The notes under the pieces were generated by a model, which was not told where the DNA came from, ran no database searches, and saw only the letters and a list, made by a program, of their open reading frames with translations. A stretch of DNA of 64,000 nt, taken from NCBI GenBank assembly GCA_023213395.1, contig CM041465.1, forward strand, positions 170,445,741 to 170,509,740. The letters run 5' to 3'. The position numbers and the translations under genes are program-made. Shown piece by piece: positions 56,465 through 64,000 of the stretch. How positions within the stretch are numbered: the first letter of the stretch is position 1; each line of letters starts with the position of its first letter. The stretch comes from Cycas panzhihuaensis (Eukaryota > Cycadophyta).

Positions 56465-57980
56465 GTAGATGATATCCATTGAGAGAAGTGGATAAAGGCT
56501 ATGTAGGAAGAGATAGATGCCTTGAAGAAAATCATTCATGGGACTTGGTAGAACTTCCATATGGCAGGAAGACTGTTGGTTGCATGTGGGTTTTCAAAAA
56601 GAAAACGGATGTTGATGGAAAGGTTGATAAATACAGGGCACGACTGGTGGCAAAAGGCTTTGCTTAGAAAGCATGTATTGACTTTCATGAGATCTTTTCA
56701 CCAATTGTTAAACTTGTTTCAATTCGAGTGCTGTTAGCATTGGTAGCTTCTCTCAATTTGGAGTTGAAGTAGTTAGATGTAAAAACAACTTTTCTACATG
56801 GAGATTTAGATGAGGAGATATATATGGATCAACCAGAGGGGTTTGTACAAGATGGCAGGAAAAGACTTGTTTGTAGGCTCAGGAAATCATTATATGGCCT
56901 GAAGCAATCACCCAGGCAGTGGTACAAGAAGTTTGATACCTTCATGGAGAGCCAAAATTTCAAAAGAAGTGAGTATGATCATTGTGTTTACTTCAAATTT
57001 ATGGATAATGGCTTATTCATTATCTTGGTGTTATATGTTGATGACATGCTGGTTGCAAGCAAGAGCATGGTAGAAATCAACAAGCTAAAGGCTCAATTGG
57101 CTAGGACTTTTGATATTAAGGATCTAGGAGCTGCAAAACAAATCTTAGGCATGGAGATACACAGAGATAGGAAAAGTGGTAAGCTATGGTTATCACAGTA
57201 GAAATATGTGGAGAAGGTACTAACCAGGTTTGGGATGGCAAATGTGAAACCAGTGAGTATCCCTTTGGCTTCCCACTTCAAGCTTTCATCTAATATGAGT
57301 CCTAGTAGTGAAGAAGAAAAGGCTTATATGTCTCGTGTGCCTAATGCGAGTGCAGTAGGAAGTTTAATGTATGCCATGGTATGTATAAGACCTGATATTT
57401 CACATGCAGTCAGTGTAGTTAGAAAGTTTATGGCAAAACCAGGAAAGGAGCATTGGGCTGCAGTGAAATGGGTGCTTCGGTATTTGAGAGGCACTAGTGA
57501 TTACTACATCACCTTTGGAGGTACAGGAAATCAGGTTTGTGGATATGTAGATTCAGATTTTGAAGGAGATTTAGACAAAAGAAGGTCTACTTTAGGTTAT
57601 TTTTTCACTCTTGCAAATGGTCCAGTTAGTTGGATGTCCAAATTGCAGAGCACAATTGGACTATCAACTATAGAAGCTGAATATGTTGCTACAACACATA
57701 CTTGTAAAGAAGCAATCTAGTTATAGGGTCTATTAGTTGAGCTTGGAAGGAGACAGGAAAATGTAAAGGTATTTTGTGATAGTCAAAGTGTTATTTACCT
57801 AGCCAAGAATCCAGCTTATCATAGTAGAACAAAGCATATTGCTCTAAAGCACCATTTTGTTAGACTGGTTGTGAAAGCTGGTGGAGTGGCACTTGAGAAG
57901 ATTCACACTAATCAGAATTGTGCTAATATATTCACTAAACCAGTACCATTAGAGAAGTTTAAATGGTGTTTGACTTCTCT
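56465..57980 (+). pseudogene. pol: Copia-III reverse transcriptase and RNase H (degenerate)
   Basis: RT has GCMWVFKKKTDVDGKVDKYR (from 56578), SLYGLKQSPRQWY and the catalytic box YVDDM at 57034-57048. RNase H follows from 57208 (RSTLGYFFTLANGPVSWMSK, then IEAEYVATTHTCKEAI), with the end near TKPVPLEKF (about 57940). Stops at 56666-56668, 56770-56772, 57199-57201 and 57718-57720 are TAG where Gln or Trp is usual. Confidence 0.88.
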
Positions 57981-58046
57981 TAGCTTGTAGAAAAGATGAT
58001 GAAAGATCTAGGAAAGGTAGTGAGTAATTGTTGTCAAGGTGGAGAT

Positions 58047-58691
58047 TGTTGGTTATTGTGACAACAATTATAGGATTAAAATTATGGCCTATTTTTAGCG
58101 CAGTTTCCCCCCCTAATCTTTCTCGGGGGGTTCCAAGAGAGGTGGGAGTCCCCCTTGGCCGGGGGGTACGGGGGTGTAGAACGCCCCCCGCTAGGAGGGG
58201 ATTCGGGGGCGATAGCCCCTGACCTGAAAAATTGACCATGTAAACCTTATTAAAGTGTAAAGAGAATCATGGTCGTACAATGAAAATACCCTAGATTCTA
58301 CGGTTGAGATTTTAGGTCTTGGATGTCCTCTCATGTAGCCCATTTTAGGGCTTTTCTTATTATGTTATAATGTTATGTAATGTACTGTGAAGAGGGAGGC
58401 GGCTATTTGTTATTCCAGAGAGCACTCTGTATCTGTGATGTACTATTTTCTCCATTCTGCAGTAATAAAGATCGCTACCTTTCCTGTGTGGATGTTTCCC
58501 TAGTACACTGCTAGGGTTTTACCACGTTATATCGGGTGCACATGTGATATTTGGCTTTTATTGTCTTGTTACTATATAATCTCTGGTTTTAAGAACTTGC
58601 ATGTAATTTATATGTTTCATTTTTGTAACTAGTTGTAAGAAAGTAATAGATCTTTGTGGCTGTTAGAGGGTTGGACCTTCTATTCTCAACA
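58047..58691 (+). repeat. Copia-III 3' LTR
   Basis: It begins TGTTGGTTATTG after the purine-rich AAGGTGGAGAT and ends TCTCAACA, followed by TCACT. The G-rich block is at 58158-58215. Confidence 0.93.
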
Positions 58692-60882
58692 TCACTAAGC
58701 TCGGTAGAAGTGATAATGGTTGATGATGATATCGAAGGTGCAAGTAGAGACCTACAAGCAAAGAAAGTATCAGGCAGGGCGCCCCGTGTGCCAAAGCGTG
58801 AGTTCGGGACCTACGGATGATACCCAATTACCTTGAAGTGGCCCTCAATCCAGGAGAGAAAGAGGGAAAATAGGAAGGGTAGCCTGGATAAACTCGAAAG
58901 GAAGATCCTCCCACCCTTGGATGGCTGGAAGGGGAAGAGAGGAGTCCTCAAAGGTTTTCCTATAATGGAGGGAAACAGACGGGGACAAGGTAGGTGATAG
59001 CCTACGATGTAGCCAGGTTTCTCTTGGTTATTTAACCAAGAAAATAAGGCCAAGAAGAGGAGGGAGAGAAAGGGAGAAAGACAGCTAGACCAAAGACTTC
59101 CTTTAACGATTCAAAGAGCAAACGAAAAAAGGAAAAGGGAATAAGTGTCACACATACAAGCAAACGATATCAAATGGAATGAACCGAAAGGGTAAACTAG
59201 GCTTCGTAGGAAAAAGGAAAGGGAAGAGTGAGTTTCCTATAACATCCTTTTCCTATGAGGGTTGAGTATATGATATACAAGCATACAAGTGTAAATGAAA
59301 TATACTGTTTACCCTTTTTACTTTTATGTGGCCTACTTAGCTAGCACATAGATCCTAAATAAAAGTAAGAAAGGGAAATGAGAGTTAAAAGAGGGATGTA
59401 CGTACCCGAAAGATGTAGCAGCCGATGGGAGGCCTTACCCACGCGTAACGTACGTCCTTGTGTCAATCCATGGATGCGTAACCAAGTCTTAACGTGAACG
59501 ATAGGGGCTTCCTTACCTTCCTCTTTGCAAAAAGAAAGCAAAATAAAATAAAGCAAAAGTAAAGAACAAAAACGGTAGATCTTATCTAGATCTATACGTT
59601 TCATACCTTTGCGACAATACCACGCCAACCTGCACTTACAAGGGCTTATCCCTTCCAAGAAGGGGCTGCAAAAAACAAGCTATGTATATGCAAGTATATA
59701 TGTGATATTTATGTTAAAGTGTTTGAAAAAAACAACCGCTGCAACGAGCTCTAAAATCTTCTCTCAAAGAAGGATATACATCAAGCAAAATGGAGTGAAG
59801 GGAAGCCTCAGGATGGCTAACCCTCCGCTGGGTTCTCCACACAACTCTCTAGCACAACAAGATAATGGAAAAGGCAACTAAGGACAGCCAAGGGATTCAA
59901 GGAAAGAAATGACAAAGCATTGGGAAATATGCAAGACACAGAGTTGCTATGGGCAGTAATTCGGTGCATAAACCCTTGCCAATGCTATCAAGGGATACCT
60001 AACAATACAAGGGACACCACGGGGGTCCAAACAAGAGGCGTGCAGGCCTAGAATCAGTGCAACAAGGGGCTACACATGCTGATATCCCAGCACAGGCCTA
60101 GGGTTTACTCACTCCTAATTATCCCAAGAGGAGCATGGAGCAAGAGAAGAAAAGGTGGGAAGAGGATGCCCTTGGAGAGAAGGACTGAAAGGGGGGCTGC
60201 CCCGCCTTGCTCTCTTCACCCAACCTTATGACTCTTCTCCCACTGCTCCCTTGAAGAAAACTAGCGAAGGGAAAGTATAACCCAGGAGCAATAAGCCAAA
60301 CTTACTAAAAAAATAAGCTTTGCTATGGTCAAACTTAAAGGAAACAAGCAAACAAGGCAAGAAATATGTTCAATATGGAAATAACTTACCATAAATCTGG
60401 AGAAAAGAGGTTGGGAAGACTTGTTGGATAGATATAGGCTAGGTCTGGCCTTGCTACCAGTGGAGAAGAGGATCCCTGCAAGGGTTTGTAGGAGAAATCC
60501 TAATAGATAGCTGAAGGAGACACTAGCTGGGCGAGTTGGAGAAGAATAACACCAAAATTGCTTGATAAAACCTGGAGAGAGGCTTCCCACCATGACAGAA
60601 GGTAGTTGCAGGTGGGTCTTGGCTTGGAGTTGTAGGAAACGTAGGCCTGCAAGTACACCTATAGCAAAAAGAGAAGAAGAGCAAGAGTTGCAGTAAAAAC
60701 GATTGTATAAAAGAACCAAAAATGATCTAAGAATACCTCAAAATGATGAGGGTTTTGATACTTATACCCATCCCAACCTTAAGTGAGCGAATAGGGATGA
60801 GGTGGACACGAGGCCATGTGGCAATTCCGTGAGAAATACGAGAATTGCCACGGTAATTTTTAAAAAAGAACTGACAATAGTC

Positions 60883-60926
60883 GCACCACAGTAAACTTCG
60901 CGATACCGCTATGTTTACAGCGGTGC
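60883..60926 (-). repeat. 20-bp GTAC tandem array in LTR of element D
   Basis: On the plus strand the cores GCAC, ATAC and GTGC start at 60883, 60903 and 60923, exactly 20 bp apart. Confidence 0.85.
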
Positions 60927-61426
60927 GGGACTAGAAAGCCAGAATGGTAGAATTCTGGGTTTCGGGAGCTTTAGGAGGTGATGTGGCAGGCCTGGGATAG
61001 GCTAGCTCTCTTGTCTAGGTGACTAAGATAGTCCAGAATGCAGGTGGACAAAGGCAAGTGGAACATCAATGGGCAAAGGTCCCAGAAACGAGGTGTTAGA
61101 AGCTCAAAGTCGAGGCATGAACGGGTCATACAAACCAAAAGAAGCTCGAGGCGGTGTGGAGATAGTGCGAAGGGTCGTATAGTTCCATGGGGATGCCTAC
61201 CTTGCAGAAAGGTAGGTCCCGCCAGGTAGTCATAGGCTCACAATATGACAAGTAGCATAAACATGCAACAAATGCAAACTAATCACGCAAATGAAGCAAG
61301 CAGTCATACAACGAGGCAACACTTCTGTTAACCTTTCCAAAGAAATAGCACAAGTGAAAAGGAAGAAGTATACCTGATCTTACCTGAGTCGACCTGTCCG
61401 TATCCATTCTCAGTAGCTGAGAAACA

Positions 61427-61506
61427 CTGTTCCCTTGGTAGTAGAGTCTCGCTGCTCGGAAGCATAATACGATGGCGAATGCTAGCAACAAAACTATCAG
61501 TAGCAC

Positions 61507-61602
<96 letters not shown>

Positions 61603-61910
61603 CATGATCATAACATGAGTCAAGGTGCCAGCAAGTATCATGGCGGAACGCGTGGATACGAGGACAGGGGTAGAGACACATAGGGGCTACCCATGTGCCA
61701 CCCGAGAATCGACTGGAAGCTAGAAGGATGAGGGGGCTGCCCCCATCGTGAAAATGCATGATAAAGTCAGGTGAAAAGGGTAAATGAGTAAACCTGGTAG
61801 TTGCCATAGTTTAACCTCATTAGCGACTAGCTTTCAAAGGTGCAAACGGATCGTAAGGTGATCTGTATGACGGCCTGAGACTTGCGTGACAGGGTGACTG
61901 GGCAAGTCTC
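61427..61910 (-). other. Spacer between second RNase H and LTR (element D), with long TA run
   Basis: It contains the polypurine tract next to the LTR, the TA run at 61510-61599 and the conserved NEVKLW stretch near 61810-61825. Confidence 0.65.
61510..61599. repeat. TA dinucleotide microsatellite (about 45 units)
   Basis: This is an uninterrupted TA run of about 90 bases at the place equivalent to the TA run of element B (29038-29098). Confidence 0.95.
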
Positions 61911-62331
61911 AGGAATGGTCAACAAGAAGAGGAAGGCGGCACTCAAGGATGAGGCAAACGAGACTATCTGCCTCAGCATTGAGGGCTCGAGGAATGTGTC
62001 AGATGTCGACAGACTAGAAATTAGCTAATAGGGATCTAGCGGTCGAAGCAAGGGCTCTCAAATGAGGGTATCGCACCTAGTAAACTTGGGTGAGATGGGA
62101 CACCACCACTTGGGAGTCGCAAAGAAGAACAATAGATCCGTGATGGAAATGGAGTGCATGAGTGAGGGCTTCGATAACGGCCATGTACTCGGCTTCGTTA
62201 TTGGTGGCCTCAGGGAGGAAGATTCCAAAATGCAGAAAATCATGTCCGAAAGGGCTACGAAGAATCCATGCAGCGGCAGAAGGTCCAGGATTACTGCGGC
62301 TTCTGCCATTGGTAAAAATGAAGAGAGACAT
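61911..62331 (-). pseudogene. Second RNase H, copy D
   Basis: Minus-strand ATG at 62331-62329. It reads LFIFTNGRSRSNPGPSAAA (first catalytic Asp changed to Asn), FLPEATNNEAEYMAVIEA (Glu kept), LLCDSQVVVSHLTQVY (Asp kept) and a TAG, then a tail to about 61911 that includes EADSLV. It is the best-preserved copy in frame: the first 84 codons are open. Confidence 0.8.
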
Positions 62332-63039
62332 AAGTGATGACAGAAAAAGTCTCAGTAGAGAAAATATGTAGTAATACAAGAGTCAGGGCAAAAAGAGGCT
62401 TGTATGGAAGGCAATAAATGGTCGTTAAAGGTAGAAGGACCTAGCAATGAGGCTACCCAAGGACAAGAGTAGGCTATCCGACTGCCGGCTGAGAGTGGGC
62501 AGAAAAAGGGCACCCCGGGGTGTCAAAGGTTGCTTTAGAAAGTAAAGAACAACTCCAAACGAAGGGAGCATTCCCTTTAGAGGCCCTGTGAGTAGGAACG
62601 GGCTGTAAAAATGGGTCCAGGATGGCGAGACAAGCTAAACGAGTATAAACTCGGATATGCACGGGAGTGGCACGTAAAACGAGACAAAGAGGGCCTTACG
62701 AAAGATGCATTGGCAGGGTGCCATAAATGCATCCACAAGAAGAAGCGAGATGAAGGCTATGGGAGCACAATGGGAGACATGGCCAGAAGGCAAAGGTGAT
62801 CGGGGGTAAGGGACGATCTAAAGGGCTATCACGAGAGCAGAAATATAGATAGTGCCCATCGGGGTCCCCGCCTATATAAGGAAAATTGATGAAAATGGGG
62901 TTCATTTTCACGAGCTCTCAAGCGAATCTAGAGTCGTTCCCTTACGCAGCGGAGTGCTACCCAACTTCGAAGGCACGCAGAGGGAGATCAGACCGTCGGA
63001 TCGGAGCCGGAGGACAGCCACTAGGACCAGAGAGACAAG
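62332..63039. promoter_or_regulatory. Divergent intergenic region, copy D
   Basis: The 708 bases lie between the second RNase H and PMD start codons. A plus-strand TATA box TATATAAG (62873-62880) lies 167 bp before the PMD ATG. The GAGTTTATACTC box is on the minus strand at 62625-62653. Confidence 0.6.
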
Positions 63040-64000
63040 ATGACAAGCGCCAGGCTAAACCCAGTGAGTGGATACTCAAAAATCCAACCCATCTCGTGAT
63101 TTAAAGTTTACTACTTTTTGAGATTTTTATGTAGGTTTTCAGGCCCTGTATGGGCGAGAAATGCCTCCCTGGAATCTGAATTGGACCCAGAAAGAGGTGG
63201 GGCCAGGGCATTAGGCAGCCCTGGTCCCAGTAGGCCTGGCTGTGGCCCACCAAGAATAATTTTTTTGGTTTTTGGACAGGAAAACCCCCACTTTTGCGGG
63301 GGTGCCATTCGTACCACGACAAAGATTGCAGTGTCGTGATCTTTGCCACGGGCCCCCGATCATGAGACCTGTGCCAAACTCTACTAGATTACAAAGTTTG
63401 GCACGTAAAGGCGTAATCAGAGAAAAAGAAGATAGGGGTCCGAGGGGTCCTGAATCTCAATCAGGCGAGGTTGAGAAATAGTTTAGAGGATAAAAAGTGA
63501 GTGTAGGCTTGGTTCTGACTAGTGTGGATGGCATTTTACAGATTGTGATCGCGGTAGAGAACCGCAAGAACATAGGGATGTCTATGCTAAGCTTCATTGA
63601 GATGATAACTAGGGAGGACAGGGAGGTCCTACGGAGATGTGGCCTGTTGAAGGTCACAAGGACGCCCCAGTATATGTCAGACCAGTGGCTGTTGATAGAT
63701 ATTGTGTCGCACTAGGACAGGAGGAGGCATGTCTTCCACCTACCCCAGGTAGGGGATGTATCAGTGACGCCCGAAGATATTAGGAGGATATTGGGAGTAT
63801 CGGTGACAGGGAGGCCGGTGGCACTAGGAGCATTGCCCAGCAATGAGGCAGCACAGAGGGAGGCTTCCACATTCTTTACGGGTTTGGACAGATAGGAGAG
63901 GCAAGGGATTCCTCTCCAGACTATGGTTATGTCATGGGTTCCTCGAGTGAGGAAGTTGATTACACTGTGCGTTCTGTTTTGGATATCTCAGAAATAGAAC
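63040..64000 (+). pseudogene. Antisense plant-mobile-domain-like gene, copy D (runs off the window)
   Basis: Exon 1 is 63040-63063 (24 bases, ACAAGATG context) followed by a perfect GTGAGT. Intron 1 is 63064-63541 (478 bp, the same length as in copy A). Exon 2 reads IVIAVENRKNIGMSM, VLRRCGLLKVTRTPQY, LLIDIVSH, then HVFHLPQVGDVSVTPEDIRR near 63730-63785. A TAG replaces the Trp of HWD and another replaces the Gln of KQN at 63993-63998. The gene runs opposite to its element. Confidence 0.72.
63311..63374 (+). repeat. 20-bp GTAC array in PMD intron 1, copy D
   Basis: Cores GTAC, GTGT, GGCC and GTGC start at 63311, 63331, 63351 and 63371, exactly 20 bp apart. This is the equivalent of 10077-10140 in copy A. 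Confidence 0.75.

Larger units (their letters stand above)
53388..58691 (+). mobile_element. Copia-III, Ty1/copia LTR retrotransposon (5.3 kb), TSD TCACT
   Basis: LTRs of 626 and 645 bp (53388-54013, 58047-58691), primer-binding site TGGTATCAGAGC (54016-54027, exact), and the perfect duplication TCACT (53383-53387 and 58692-58696). Gag, protease, integrase, RT and RNase H are in copia order. LTRs differ at very roughly one base in 15-20 by eye. It is the youngest insertion in this nest, because it sits inside D, which sits inside C. Confidence 0.95.
53361..61426 (-). repeat. 3' LTR of element D, split by copia-III
   Basis: Pieces 53361-53387 and 58697-61426 join to about 2757 bp once copia-III and one TSD copy are removed, close to the 2590 bp of LTR A. 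The minus-strand start TGTTTCTC follows the purine tract CCAAGGGAACAG. A TATA-like GTATAAG lies near 60762-60768. A 20-bp GTAC array is at 60883-60926. Confidence 0.82.
53361..64000 (-). mobile_element. Gypsy element D, minus strand, with copia-III inside its LTR; continues past window
   Basis: The low-coordinate end (TAAATGCATGCATATGGGAT, 53361-53380) aligns with the reversed end of LTR A. The LTR resumes after copia-III and runs to 61426. Then come the spacer, second RNase H (61911-62331), divergent region and PMD gene (63040 to beyond 64000). It inserted into element C. Confidence 0.83.

Noticed and set aside
61279-61807. Open frames of more than 100 codons through the TA run
   Set aside because: They are alternating Tyr-Ile codons from a TA microsatellite and are not shared with other copies.
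62886-63104. An upstream reading frame in the PMD 5' leader, similar between copies A and D
   Set aside because: The similarity is at DNA level in more than one frame, and the ATG frame differs by one base between copies, so there is no evidence of coding.

Overview
The window looks like nuclear DNA from a land plant with a large, retrotransposon-rich genome. The evidence is nested Ty3/gypsy and Ty1/copia LTR elements, a spliced plant receptor kinase gene, a PPR-gene remnant and plant mobile domain (PMD) sequences. A gymnosperm is my best guess, from the style of the kinase and the density of old decayed elements, but the sequence does not prove it. No tRNA, rRNA or CRISPR array was seen.

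Layout. 1-14505: gypsy element A, + strand, entered inside its 5' LTR: gag, protease, RT-RNase H, integrase, a PMD-like gene on the minus strand, a second RNase H on the plus strand, and a 2.6 kb 3' LTR. 14749-22154: copia-I, minus strand, both LTRs present. 22155-23100: unknown AT-rich DNA with a 37-bp tandem repeat. 23101-32301: gypsy element B, same family as A, lacking everything upstream of integrase. 32302-34929: mostly featureless. 34930-38054: an intact two-exon LRR receptor kinase, the only gene here that looks functional. 39545-39802: a PPR fragment cut by copia-II (39803-47398, + strand, TSD TGAAA). 47406-53360: gypsy element C, minus strand, inserted two bases beyond the copia-II site and itself cut by gypsy element D (53361 to beyond the window end, minus strand). 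D carries copia-III (53388-58691, perfect TSD TCACT) inside its LTR.

The most interesting object is the 3' module shared by A, B, C and D. Between integrase and the 3' LTR each element carries two divergent genes: a PMD-like gene antisense to the element and an extra RNase H in sense. The PMD gene has a TATA box 166-169 bp before the start codon, a 24-base first exon, a first intron of 460-502 bp, and (checked in A and B) a second intron of 111-113 bp. About 700 bp separates the two genes. A tandem array built on GTAC cores spaced exactly 20 bp occurs in the LTR and, with varying preservation, in PMD intron 1. All copies are decayed, largely by changes of C-to-T and G-to-A type. These are dead descendants of a family that must once have maintained this module.
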